In this document: in pieces, positions 25,881 through 34,681 of the stretch
Numbering within the stretch: position 1 is the stretch's first letter
Layout: each line of letters starts with the position of its first letter
Source: Bacteroidales bacterium
GTDB lineage: Bacteria > Bacteroidota > Bacteroidia > Bacteroidales > Muribaculaceae
Assembly (NCBI GenBank): GCA_019416425.1
Contig: DXXK01000062.1
Span: 1 to 58,861, forward strand
Length of the DNA stretch: 58,861 nucleotides
Direction of reading: 5' to 3'
Notes under the pieces: model-generated
What the model was told of the DNA's origin: nothing
Database searches by the model: none
The model's input: only the letters and a program-made list of their open reading frames with translations
Position numbers and translations under genes: made by a program

Positions 25881-27866
25881 TCAGAACTGTTTCGGATATA
25901 CCACCAGCAGGTTGTGCTGCTGGAAATGGCGGCTGATGTAGTTGGTGGTCTGTTCCAGGTCGGTGGTATGGCTGATGGAACCGCGCCGTGCCGCGATCAG
26001 GACAATCAGGTCCGCATCGTCGGTCGAGCCGCTGGCCAGGATGAAATCGTCCCAGCTGGTCAACGTCTCGTAGCGGGCGTCGACCTCCGTGCGGTCGTCG
26101 GCGATGGCGGCCCGTATCAGCTTGTTGGTGTCCTCCTCGGCCAGGAAGGTGATTCGCGCCTCTATGTTGCTGGCCAGCACCGACAGCCTGGTGACCCATT
26201 GATGGAAGCCCGTCTCGTATTGAGCGCCGGGAGGCACGATGGTCAGGAACCGCGTGATGGTGCCTATCGGTATGAAGCAGCGCGACAGCATCACCATGCG
26301 GTGGCAGTCCTTGAGCAGACGCTCGATGAAGGCGCCGTAGAAGGTATCCACCACTGAGCCTCGCACATGCATGCCGATGATTATCTCCGTGGCCTTCTGC
26401 TCATGGGCCAGATTGACGATTCCGGTCACCGAGTTCAGGTCGAAGCGCTCCATGGTGTTGCATTGCACATCCATCTCCTCGGCTATGCCTGCGGCCGCCT
26501 CCAGGGCGGTTCGGCCCATCGTGGCGCGGGCACGGTCGTCGTTGTTGCGCACGAACAGTGCTGTGACCGGAATATGGTTCTGACGCTTACGCATGAACAG
26601 TGCCAGACGCATCAGGCCCTCGGCTGTCAGAGGATTGGAGACAGCCACGACCTGACGGGCCAGCTCGACTGAGCCTAATTCCTCACGTTCCAGGTCGCGC
26701 GACGTCTCGGCTATACGTAGCTTCATGGCCGAGCGGTCTGTCTGCACGGACGCCACCAGACAACACAGCAGGATCATCACCACGGCGGCGTTCATCATGT
26801 CCTCGCCAAGAAGCCCTGTGTCGTAACCGATCATCACCGCCGCGATGGTCGCAGCGGCCTTGCCGCCGGTCAGACCGAAGATCAATCCACGGTCCACGGT
26901 GTTCATTCCCAATATCTTCTGAGCGCCGAACGCCGCAAGCCACTTGGACGACAACGCCAGCAGCGACAGGATGGCCGCCGCGTAGACCACATCCCAGCCC
27001 TGCACCACCACGCGCACGTTGATCAGCATCCCCACGCCAATCAGAAAATAGGGTATGAAGATGGCGTCGCCGACAAACCGGATGTTCTTCATCAAGGGCG
27101 AACGCCCGGGAATCATCTTGTTCAGCACCAGACCTGCATAGAAGGCACCCAAAATGCCCTCGATGCCGATCCACTGCGCTGACAGGGCCCCGATCAGAAC
27201 CAAGGCGATGATGAAGATATACTGTGCCACAGAATCGGTGGTATGCTTGAAGAACCAGCGGGTTATGATTGGGAATGTATAGCCCACCACCAGCATGAAC
27301 GCCACAATCATGGCAAGCAGCCTGAACAGCAATGCGGTGGAATATGTCCCGGTCTCGCTCAGCTGTGCCACTCCAGCCAGCACCAGCAGCGCCAGCATTA
27401 CGGCCACGATGGTGCCGCATACCGCCACGACGGCCGGGCGTGTGTTCTGAAGTCCGAATTTGGAGACCGTGGGATAGGTTATCAGGGTATGGCTGGCGAA
27501 CATCGATGCAACAAGGAATGAGGTGAGCCACCCCTGACCCAGCAGATAATGAGTGCCGAACACACCGGCCAGCAACGGAATCGAGAAACTCAACAGCCCG
27601 AACAGCGCGCCGCTGCGGATCTGAGCCTTCATGTGGAACATGTCGATCTCCACCGCGGCCTGGAACATCAGATAGAGGATGCCCACACCGCCGAAGATCT
27701 GGAACGATGCGTCGCGTTCCAGCAGGTTGAACCCATAGGGACCGATGGCGATGCCGATGGCGATCATCCCGACTGTCGAGGGTATGTGCAGGCGCTTGAA
27801 CATTACCGATCCCACCAGGATAGTCAGAAGTACAATCAGGAAAATAGCTATCGGTGTGTGTATCAT
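25881..27866 (-). CDS. CPA2-type cation/proton antiporter with C-terminal USP-like domains
   Basis: The start is placed at the ATG at 27866 (MIHTPIAIFLIVLL), giving 661 residues; the longer frame upstream overlaps tatD and is not membrane-like. About 12 membrane helices (1-390) carry the Na+/H+ exchanger pattern, including GILYLMFQAAVEIDM and the long AGLVLNKMIPG loop. The remaining 270 residues form two universal-stress-protein-like domains, with VTALFVRNNDD and EIIIGMHVRGS. The protein should exchange Na+ or K+ for protons at the inner membrane, with the tail sensing nucleotide or stress. It lies between tatD and the HAD gene. Confidence 0.84.
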   Translation of the reverse strand: MIHTPIAIFLIVLLTILVGSVMFKRLHIPSTVGMIAIGIAIGPYGFNLLERDASFQIFGGVGILYLMFQAAVEIDMFHMKAQIRSGALFGLLSFSIPLLAGVFGTHYLLGQGWLTSFLVASMFASHTLITYPTVSKFGLQNTRPAVVAVCGTIVAVMLALLVLAGVAQLSETGTYSTALLFRLLAMIVAFMLVVGYTFPIITRWFFKHTTDSVAQYIFIIALVLIGALSAQWIGIEGILGAFYAGLVLNKMIPGRSPLMKNIRFVGDAIFIPYFLIGVGMLINVRVVVQGWDVVYAAAILSLLALSSKWLAAFGAQKILGMNTVDRGLIFGLTGGKAAATIAAVMIGYDTGLLGEDMMNAAVVMILLCCLVASVQTDRSAMKLRIAETSRDLEREELGSVELARQVVAVSNPLTAEGLMRLALFMRKRQNHIPVTALFVRNNDDRARATMGRTALEAAAGIAEEMDVQCNTMERFDLNSVTGIVNLAHEQKATEIIIGMHVRGSVVDTFYGAFIERLLKDCHRMVMLSRCFIPIGTITRFLTIVPPGAQYETGFHQWVTRLSVLASNIEARITFLAEEDTNKLIRAAIADDRTEVDARYETLTSWDDFILASGSTDDADLIVLIAARRGSISHTTDLEQTTNYISRHFQQHNLLVVYPKQF

Positions 27867-27921
27867 AGGCGTCGGTGTGAAAGTTGTCAGTTGATGGAAA
27901 AACAGTTCTGTATGTATTGAA

Positions 27922-28698
27922 TCAAGGGAAGTTGAAGATGCTGTCGGCGTTGCGGTCCGTGATCCTCTCGAGTTCATCGGCACCGACACCGAGCGAGGCG
28001 GCGCATTCGTGCAATATGGCCGGTATGTAGGCCGACTCGTTGCGCGATCCACGGTGGGGCACCGGTGCCAGATAGGGAGAGTCCGTTTCGAGAATAAGCC
28101 GGTCGGCTCCGATCTCCTTGACAGCCAGGCGCAGCTCGGGGGCATTCTTGAACGTCACCACCCCGTTGATGCCGAAATATGGATCGCAATGTCTGCGGAT
28201 GGCGCGGACATCATCAGGACTGCCGGTGAATGAATGGAATATCATGACCGGAAGCTGTTCCGGGCCAAGGCTGTCGATGACTTCGAGAGCCTGATTGCGC
28301 GCGTCGCGGCAATGGATTATGACCGGCAGGTTCCGTTCCGCTCCCCATCGCAGCTGGCGCCGGAACACATCCTTCTGGATGTCGACGTCCGGACTGTCGG
28401 GCCAGTGAAGGTCCAGTCCGACCTCACCCACGGCAGCGTAACGGCCCGAGTCCAGCTCCCGCTCCATGCGGTCCAGGACGGCAGGCCAGTCGTCATGTAT
28501 CTCCGACGGATGCAGCCCCATGGCCATTACCGTGCAATCCGGGAATGACTCATGGAGCCGCTGCATCGGCACGACCGACGACTCATCGACATTCGGGAAG
28601 ACCATCCGCGTCACGCCGGCTGCAATGGCGCGGCGCACGGTGGCATGCTGCTGGCCCGCGAAGTCCTCCATATATAGATGTGTGTGTGTGTCGGTCAT
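27922..28698 (-). CDS. tatD: TatD family hydrolase
   Basis: A 258-residue metal-dependent hydrolase with a TIM-barrel. It has the N-terminal HxH in TDTHTHLYMEDF, the metal Glu in AVGEVGLDLHWP, the VIIHCRDA strand, IFHSFTG and the late LETDSPYLAPVPHRG motif. TatD enzymes are 3'-5' exodeoxyribonucleases or deacylases linked to DNA repair and D-aminoacyl-tRNA clearance. It sits 22 bases after the polyprenyl synthase gene, so the two are likely co-transcribed. The ATG at 28698 is well placed before the first strand. Confidence 0.92.
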   Translation of the reverse strand: MTDTHTHLYMEDFAGQQHATVRRAIAAGVTRMVFPNVDESSVVPMQRLHESFPDCTVMAMGLHPSEIHDDWPAVLDRMERELDSGRYAAVGEVGLDLHWPDSPDVDIQKDVFRRQLRWGAERNLPVIIHCRDARNQALEVIDSLGPEQLPVMIFHSFTGSPDDVRAIRRHCDPYFGINGVVTFKNAPELRLAVKEIGADRLILETDSPYLAPVPHRGSRNESAYIPAILHECAASLGVGADELERITDRNADSIFNFP

Positions 28699-28720
28699 AA
28701 TGTGGTTTTGATGTGGCCGA

Positions 28721-29692
28721 TTACTTCTTGCGGCCGGTCAGTTTGTCGATCATAGCCTTGAACGGCTCCTTGGCCGTGTCGGACATTTTGGCCTTCTTCA
28801 GCGCGGAGAGGGCCTCGGACGAGTAATGGGCCACTTCCTTGCGCACCACGTCGCTGAGGTTCAGCTTGTCGTAGATGCGGGTCACGGTCTTGACCTTGGT
28901 GTCGCCGGGAGCCATCTCCAGGGCGGCCTTCAGGGCTTCGGCTTCGGGTGTGCCGCTCTCCAGGGCGGTGAGGAGCAGGAACGACTTCTTGCCGTTGTTG
29001 ATGTCGCCGCCTATGGGCTTCCCGAATGTGGTGGAGTCGCCGTATACGTCGAGCCAGTCATCCTGGATCTGGAACGCCAGCCCCAGCAGATAGCCGAAAC
29101 GCTCCAGCTGCTCGGCGCTCTTGGCGTCGGCGCCGCCGATCATCGCGCCGATACGGGCGGATGCACCCAGCAGCGCGCCTGTCTTGGCACCTATCATCTC
29201 CACATACTTGTCGCGTGTCACGTCACCGCGTGTCTCGAAATCCATGTCCAGACGCTGGCCTTCGTAGACCTTGATGGCCATATCGTTGAAAGCGTCCAGC
29301 ACGGGACGGAGCAATGCGTCGTCCACCATCATGACGCGCTGTGAGGCCAGGGTCAGCATGGTGTCGCCGCTCAGGATGGCGGTGTTGACATCCCACTTGG
29401 CCTGGACTGAGGGACGGTTGCGGCGCATGGCGCTGTTGTCCATCACGTCATCGTGCAGGAGCGTGAAGTTGTGGAACATCTCCATGCCGAGGGCGGCGTT
29501 CATGGCCCGGGCCACAGCCTCCTCGCCGCCGAAGGCCTCGGCGGCCATCAGCACCAACGCCGGACGCAGGCGCTTGCCCCCCGCGCTCAGTCCATATTCC
29601 ACCGGCTCGTACAGACCGGCCAGTTCTCCACCGGGTAACTTGATATCCTTGAGTGCACCCTCAACCAGGGCGCTTGCTTCTGAAAGCTTCAT
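28721..29692 (-). CDS. Polyprenyl (all-trans isoprenyl) diphosphate synthase
   Basis: A 323-residue prenyltransferase. The first aspartate-rich motif is LLHDDVMD (D81, D82, D85) followed by NRPS; the second is IQDDWLDVYGD. GGKRLRPALVLMAAE at about 38-52 is the substrate-binding entry. It condenses isopentenyl diphosphate with an allylic primer to make farnesyl, geranylgeranyl or longer chains for quinones and undecaprenyl precursors. Length and motifs suit a short- to medium-chain enzyme, but chain length cannot be fixed from sequence. AT-rich DNA separates it from the lipoprotein gene upstream. Confidence 0.92.
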   Translation of the reverse strand: MKLSEASALVEGALKDIKLPGGELAGLYEPVEYGLSAGGKRLRPALVLMAAEAFGGEEAVARAMNAALGMEMFHNFTLLHDDVMDNSAMRRNRPSVQAKWDVNTAILSGDTMLTLASQRVMMVDDALLRPVLDAFNDMAIKVYEGQRLDMDFETRGDVTRDKYVEMIGAKTGALLGASARIGAMIGGADAKSAEQLERFGYLLGLAFQIQDDWLDVYGDSTTFGKPIGGDINNGKKSFLLLTALESGTPEAEALKAALEMAPGDTKVKTVTRIYDKLNLSDVVRKEVAHYSSEALSALKKAKMSDTAKEPFKAMIDKLTGRKK

Positions 29693-29732
29693 TTCTTCAA
29701 TGAGAAATTAGTAATTAATTGATAATTAGTAA

Positions 29733-30326
29733 TTAATAATTGATGAACGTGTTGTAGACCTCGCGGTTCACGTCCTTGCCGCTGTCCACCCTGAGGACGG
29801 TCTTGAATCCGATCAGGAACCGGCGGTAGGTGGCCGTATCCTTTCCGCAGGCCTCGCGGAAGGCGTCGATCTCCCGGCGGACATCCTTGACGCTCTTGGA
29901 ACCGTCACGGACGGTAGCAAGATATTCCAGGCCCAGTCGATAGCCCAGCCCCTGCGGGTCTTCGGTGCCGGCGGCTGCGTACACCCGCATCTTGTCGGCC
30001 AGCGACAGCGCCGCCATGACGCTCTCGTATTCAGCGCCGAACTTGTCCAGGTCGTCGCCTTTCAGTTTCTCGTAGGCGGCGTTGGTAGCGATGGCCAGCG
30101 TGTCGACGCGCGCCCCCTCAACACGGCCCAGCGAGCCGTAGATAATGAACCGCGCCACCGAATCAGGAGTGGCGTTGCGTATCATCCAGGCAACGCGGCC
30201 CGAGTCGCCGATCGTGCCGAAATTCTCCGGATAAACAGGTGCATTGTCCTTGTTCTTGCCGCAGGATGCTGCACCGACCATGGCCAGAACCGCAAGCGCG
30301 ATTACAAACGTATTCTTCATTGTCAT
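29733..30326 (-). CDS. Lipoprotein of unknown function
   Basis: The start is taken at the ATG at 30326 (MTMKNTFVIA), or possibly 30320; both lie just after a TAATTTTG -7 box at 30345-30338, so the longer upstream frame is excluded. The 197-residue product has a lipoprotein-like leader with GAASC before the mature end. The rest is helical and soluble, with TPDSVARFIIYGSL and DVRREIDAFREACGKD segments. Relatives occur widely in Bacteroidales without known function. It is read with the lipoprotein gene upstream but has its own -7 element. The role is unknown. Confidence 0.72.
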   Translation of the reverse strand: MTMKNTFVIALAVLAMVGAASCGKNKDNAPVYPENFGTIGDSGRVAWMIRNATPDSVARFIIYGSLGRVEGARVDTLAIATNAAYEKLKGDDLDKFGAEYESVMAALSLADKMRVYAAAGTEDPQGLGYRLGLEYLATVRDGSKSVKDVRREIDAFREACGKDTATYRRFLIGFKTVLRVDSGKDVNREVYNTFINY

Positions 30327-30337
30327 GAATATTTCTG

Positions 30338-30345
30338 CAAAATTA
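30338..30345 (-). promoter_or_regulatory. -7 box for the 29.7-30.3 kb lipoprotein gene
   Basis: Minus strand TAATTTTG at 30345-30338, 12 bases upstream of the chosen start. No TTTG is found 19-21 bases further up, so the promoter may be weak or activator-dependent. Confidence 0.4.
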
Positions 30346-30409
30346 CAAAAATATATTGATAAGTATGCCGCTCGTTCGAAAAAAGAGCGTTTCGGCAATC
30401 CGGGCATTA

Positions 30410-31039
30410 TCAGAAGGGAAGTCCGGTTGCGATGAACCCGATCGAGACTGTGCTGTCCACCAATGCTGTCGACGGCGGATTGTTGCGGTCAGACAGCGCC
30501 TTGATCAGTCCGGGGGTGCATTGGGCCGGGTCGGGACTGATCCACAGGCTGTTGTATTTCCAGTACCACACGCCTGCGTCGTCCATCGAGGCGTAGTCGG
30601 TCGAGACTCCGCGGACATCCAGCAGGCTTGCCAGCGGGTCGCCCAGGTGGATGACGCCCTTTTCGGTGTTGAATCCCAGCAATGTTGAATCCAGCGAAAT
30701 CATGTCGACGTTGCCGTCTCCGAAATTATAGACGGAGAACATCGGGGCGCCCTGCAGCGTGAACGACAGCACCGTGGCGTCGGGAGTCTCGTCCATCTGC
30801 ATCTGGTCGTAGAGGTTCTCCACGCCCTCGGGCAGGGAGTCGATTGGCATGCCCACGCGGATCTGCCCCAGTCCCTGGGCGGTCAGCAGCGGCAGTGGTA
30901 TGGAGTCGATTGAGTCAAGGTCGGCCTGCGCCTGCGCCACGACGGCGCTGTCGGAATCGGAGCCACGGTAGGCCTTGTTGCCCGAGCATGCCCCTAACAA
31001 CGGAAGCAGGAGGGTCAGGATAAGGAGTGTCTTTTTCAT
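30410..31039 (-). CDS. Lipoprotein of unknown function
   Basis: A 209-residue lipoprotein: leader MKKTLLILTLLLPL, lipobox LLGAC with the modified Cys near residue 18. The mature part contains GLGQIRVGMPIDSLPEGV and a later STLLGFNTEKGVIHLGDPLASLL, a repeat of the same short motif (G-hydrophobic-G-x-P-hydrophobic-x-S-L). This recalls small periplasmic SmpA/OmlA-like or PDZ-less ligand-binding folds, but I do not recognise the family. It sits between the RCK antiporter and another lipoprotein on the same strand. Confidence 0.72.
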   Translation of the reverse strand: MKKTLLILTLLLPLLGACSGNKAYRGSDSDSAVVAQAQADLDSIDSIPLPLLTAQGLGQIRVGMPIDSLPEGVENLYDQMQMDETPDATVLSFTLQGAPMFSVYNFGDGNVDMISLDSTLLGFNTEKGVIHLGDPLASLLDVRGVSTDYASMDDAGVWYWKYNSLWISPDPAQCTPGLIKALSDRNNPPSTALVDSTVSIGFIATGLPF

Positions 31040-31106
31040 TGTGATGGGTATTGATTTTTATAAGTTTATAATTCTTATAACTCTTATTGCTCTAATGATT
31101 CTTATG

Positions 31107-33455
31107 TTAATGAAGTTTTTTCAGAGTGGCTGTACGCATGAACTCGGCGTAGTGTGGATCGCCGACCACCCAGAGCACGTCGCCCGGCTGCAGCACCAGG
31201 TCGCGGTCAGGCTGCAGGAATGAGTCGCCGCGCTTGATCTTCACGATCATCGAGAAGAAGTCGTGCAGGATGTCTGTGCTGGACAGCGGCACTCCCACTA
31301 TGGGACTGTCCTCGGCCAGACGTATGGACTCGAGTTCCACGGGCTGCTGGGTTATGTTGAGTTTCAAGCCGGCCCTGGTGGCGTTGTCCAGGTCCTGGTT
31401 CAGGCGGCGCAGCTGCTCGTCGCTGCCGATTATGCCGAGTACATCCCCCGGGAATATCCGGGCATCCGGACTGGGCAGCGGCATATAGTCGTCGCCACGC
31501 TGGATGGAGGATACGGAGACGCCGTATTCCGAGCGCAGGCCCGAGTCCCGCAGTTTGTCGCCCACGAAGGGACAGCTGTTGTTGATCTCGATGAAGGCCT
31601 GGTGCATGTCGTCCACCAGATTGTTGCCTACGCCCAGGCGCATGTTCTCGCGCATGTTCAGGTTGGAGATGAACTTGTTCTCCATACTCTTGTAATGTCT
31701 CAGCAGCTTGGTAGACGCGAACACCAGGATGATGACGAAGCATCCCACGCCGGCCAGCCAGCCTACCAGCGAGGAGTAGGCTACGGTAATGAAGTAGACT
31801 ATGAAGAACAACGCCACCAGATATCGGATTATCCTCATGGCTAGTAGCGGAACGTCGTAGAAAGCGGCAGTCTGGTGCAGCCTCACCTTGTCGGAGGGAC
31901 TCGTGGAGCTGAAGCATAACGCCACCAGGAACGGCAGCATAGCCACGACGGTCAGGACCGTTGCCAGCAGGTGTCCCCAGTGAGGCATGACGCTCTCGGC
32001 GAAGGGGAACAGGAACAGCCGGGCCACCAGGATCTCGGCCAGCAGTATGACGGAGTATAGGAGGATGCGCCAGATGTAGCGTCCCAGCACCGCGCGCCAC
32101 AGACGGCGGGTCTCGTTGGTGTCGTAGGTCTGTTGCGAGTAGCGGTCAATCAGGAAGCGCATTGACTTGGGGAGATGGTTCTCAACGAAGGTCGCCGCGC
32201 CGTCGGCCATCTTGATGAAGTATGGAGTGGTGAATATGGTCAGCACAGATACGGCCACGATGATGGGGTATAGCGTGGCGTCCAGCACGCCGAGGCCCAT
32301 GCCCAGCGAGGCGATGATGAATGAGAACTCGCCGATCTGCGTCAGCGTGAACCCCGACTCAATGGCCACGCGGAGGGTCTGTCCCGTGACCAGCATGCCG
32401 ATGGTGCCGAACAGGATCATGCCCACGATCACCACTGCCGCCAACAGCAGGATCTGCCACCAGTATGTCACCAGCACGTGCGGGTCCACCATCATTCCGA
32501 CTGAGATGAAGAACACCGCGCCGAACAGGTTCTTGACCGGAGCGATGACCCGGTCGATGCGCTCCGCCGCGACGGTGCCCGCCAGGATGGAGCCCATCAC
32601 GAAGGCACCTAACTCAAGGCTGAATCCGCACACCACCGAGAAGATCGCCATGGTGAAGCACAGGGACATGGCCACGATCAGCAACGTCTCGTCATTCAGA
32701 TAGGAGCGGGCCTTGACGAAGAACGTCGGGAAGATGTAGACTCCAACCACAAACCAGATTGTCAGGAAGAAAACCAGCTTGCCGATGCTCATCAGCAGCT
32801 CGGTGCCCTGGACGTTGCCCATTGCCATGGACGACAGCAGCACCAGCATCAGGACCGCGAAGAGGTCCTCGATGATCAGTACGGCCAGCACCAGCTGCGC
32901 GAACTTGCGTTGCCGCAGGCCCAGGTCGGACAGCGCCTTCATGATTATGGTAGTCGACGACATGGAGATCATGCCGCCCAGAAAGATGCGGTTTATGGAG
33001 TTGAGATGCAGGATGTACCCCACGCCGTATCCTGCAAACGTCATTCCCGTGATAATGATCAATGCAGTGATGACCGACGACGAGCCGGACTTCATCAGCT
33101 TGCGGAACGAGAACTCCAGACCGATGCTGAACATCAGGACCACGATGCCCAGGTCCGCCCAGAAATTGATGTTGTCCAGGTTTGAGATGGATGGAAGGTA
33201 CTCGAACTTGGGCGATGCCAGGAACCCGGCGATGATGTAGCCCAGCACTACGGGCTGTTTCAGTTTCTTGAACAGCAGGGTCACCAGCGCGCCCAGGAGC
33301 AGGATCCATCCCAGGTCGGCGATCAGTCCGTTGGTCTGGTCGTGCCCCGACTCCGCGTCGGCGGGGTCGATGGTCTGTTCCAGTGTCTGTACCTCCTGGG
33401 TGACTGTGGTCTCGGGGAGCTGGTCGCAGGTGGCGGATATGGGAAGTGATATCAT
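31107..33455 (-). CDS. Cation/proton antiporter (KefB/CPA2-like) with two C-terminal RCK_C domains
   Basis: A 782-residue protein. After a periplasmic or cytosolic N-terminal extension (1-40) come about 12 exchanger helices (45-430) with FWADLGIVVLMFSIGLEFSF and SMSSTTIIMKALSDLG. Then follows a second membrane block (about 470-600), and two RCK_C/TrkA_C regions (about 640-710 and 715-780), each with the PGD-V-L-I/V-G pattern (FPGDVLGIIG, QPGDVLWVVG). It is likely a regulated K+ or Na+ efflux antiporter in the inner membrane. Its ATG overlaps the stop of the AI-2E family gene by four bases, so the two are translationally coupled. Confidence 0.86.
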   Translation of the reverse strand: MISLPISATCDQLPETTVTQEVQTLEQTIDPADAESGHDQTNGLIADLGWILLLGALVTLLFKKLKQPVVLGYIIAGFLASPKFEYLPSISNLDNINFWADLGIVVLMFSIGLEFSFRKLMKSGSSSVITALIIITGMTFAGYGVGYILHLNSINRIFLGGMISMSSTTIIMKALSDLGLRQRKFAQLVLAVLIIEDLFAVLMLVLLSSMAMGNVQGTELLMSIGKLVFFLTIWFVVGVYIFPTFFVKARSYLNDETLLIVAMSLCFTMAIFSVVCGFSLELGAFVMGSILAGTVAAERIDRVIAPVKNLFGAVFFISVGMMVDPHVLVTYWWQILLLAAVVIVGMILFGTIGMLVTGQTLRVAIESGFTLTQIGEFSFIIASLGMGLGVLDATLYPIIVAVSVLTIFTTPYFIKMADGAATFVENHLPKSMRFLIDRYSQQTYDTNETRRLWRAVLGRYIWRILLYSVILLAEILVARLFLFPFAESVMPHWGHLLATVLTVVAMLPFLVALCFSSTSPSDKVRLHQTAAFYDVPLLAMRIIRYLVALFFIVYFITVAYSSLVGWLAGVGCFVIILVFASTKLLRHYKSMENKFISNLNMRENMRLGVGNNLVDDMHQAFIEINNSCPFVGDKLRDSGLRSEYGVSVSSIQRGDDYMPLPSPDARIFPGDVLGIIGSDEQLRRLNQDLDNATRAGLKLNITQQPVELESIRLAEDSPIVGVPLSSTDILHDFFSMIVKIKRGDSFLQPDRDLVLQPGDVLWVVGDPHYAEFMRTATLKKLH

Positions 33456-34561
33456 GGCTCGTACCGTTGGATGATGTATAGATTATAGTATGACAGGAGC
33501 AGGGTGGTGAGGGGCAGGGCTATGATCAGACCCATGAAGCCCAGCAGGGCGCCCCAGACTGATAGGGCCAGCAATATGATGGCCGGATTCAGGCCCATTG
33601 CCTTGCCCATTATCTTGGGAGTGAGGAACAGGTCCTGGATGCACTGCACGACCACGTATACGGCCATGGCCTCCCAGAACAGGAGCCAGAAGCTGCCGCC
33701 GGTAGTCATTGCCCCCACCATGCACAGCACCGCCGCGATGGGGAGCGAGATGAGCTGCAGGTACGGCACCAGGTTCAGGAATCCGATGAAGATCCCGAAT
33801 GCCACGCCCATCGGCAGACCGATGATCAGGAACCCGATGCTGAACAGGACGCCGACCAGCATGGCGATGGTGAACTGGCCGCGGAAGTAGCGGTTCATGG
33901 TGAACTCGATGTCGTCGGCTATGCGGTACGCCCGTTTGCGATGGGCGTATGGGATGAGCTGACGGAAGCTGAGCATCAGCCGCTCGTAGTCCAGCATGAT
34001 GAACAGGACGTACAGCAGGACTATGAGCCATGACACCACTCCGGCGATGAAGGCCACCGAGCTGGTCAGGAACGACCAGGAGGAGGAGAGGGCTGTCTTG
34101 ATGATGGACTTCCATTCGTCGCGCGACAGCCAGCGCGAGATCTCGTCGAAGTCGATGTTCTCGCGGATGATGCGGTGCCATTGCTCCGATATGAATGGCA
34201 GCGACATCTGCTTGGTGGCGAAATCCTTGATTGTATCGGCCATCTCGGTGCATTCGGACACCAGGTAGGGTATCAGCAGCAATGCCAGTCCGAAGAACAC
34301 CGCCATCGCCTCGAGCAGGGTCAGGATCACCGGCACGAATCGCTTGCGGATATGCGTCCACCGCATGTTCCACTTCACGACCGGCTCCAGTATGTAGCTG
34401 ATCAGGCATGCCACCACGAACGGCAGCAGCACTCCCTTCAGGTAGTTCAGCAGCCACAGGGCCGCCAGCGTGACCGCGATGCTGAAGAATATCCGCACCG
34501 TCCGGTCGAAGGTGAACGGCCGGCGTTCGTATTTTATCTTATCGTCATTGTCGTTTCCCAT
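33452..34561 (-). CDS. AI-2E family transporter (TqsA/PerM-like permease)
   Basis: A 369-residue membrane protein with about eight helices. Family marks include the N-terminal LLNYLKGVLLPFVVACLISYIL, a soluble-looking helical segment in the middle (about 95-150), and the conserved C-terminal GKAMGLNPAIILLALSVWG stretch. Despite the family name, members include small-molecule exporters and Na+/H+ antiporters; autoinducer transport cannot be assumed. The four-base overlap with a cation/proton antiporter gene hints at an ion-balance role. Confidence 0.86.
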   Translation of the reverse strand: MGNDNDDKIKYERRPFTFDRTVRIFFSIAVTLAALWLLNYLKGVLLPFVVACLISYILEPVVKWNMRWTHIRKRFVPVILTLLEAMAVFFGLALLLIPYLVSECTEMADTIKDFATKQMSLPFISEQWHRIIRENIDFDEISRWLSRDEWKSIIKTALSSSWSFLTSSVAFIAGVVSWLIVLLYVLFIMLDYERLMLSFRQLIPYAHRKRAYRIADDIEFTMNRYFRGQFTIAMLVGVLFSIGFLIIGLPMGVAFGIFIGFLNLVPYLQLISLPIAAVLCMVGAMTTGGSFWLLFWEAMAVYVVVQCIQDLFLTPKIMGKAMGLNPAIILLALSVWGALLGFMGLIIALPLTTLLLSYYNLYIIQRYEP

Positions 34562-34645
34562 AGTCGATGGTGGAATTTGTTGTTTCGTATTTTATTGTAT
34601 TTACCGTATTAAACGTTTTAAATTTGTGTAAAGTTACTAATTATT

Positions 34646-34676
34646 TTTGATAAAAGCTGAACAGTTATTAATTTTG
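34646..34676 (+). promoter_or_regulatory. dacB promoter, probably giving a leaderless message
   Basis: TTTG at 34646-34649 and TAATTTTG at 34669-34676 are 19 bases apart, an exact consensus match. Transcription should begin at about 34681-34683, which is the start codon itself (34682). Confidence 0.65.
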
Positions 34677-34681
34677 CAGTC

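Noticed and set aside
27867..28145. N-terminal extension of the USP-tailed antiporter
   Set aside because: It lies inside tatD coding sequence and has no membrane character; the ATG at 27866 starts the first helix.
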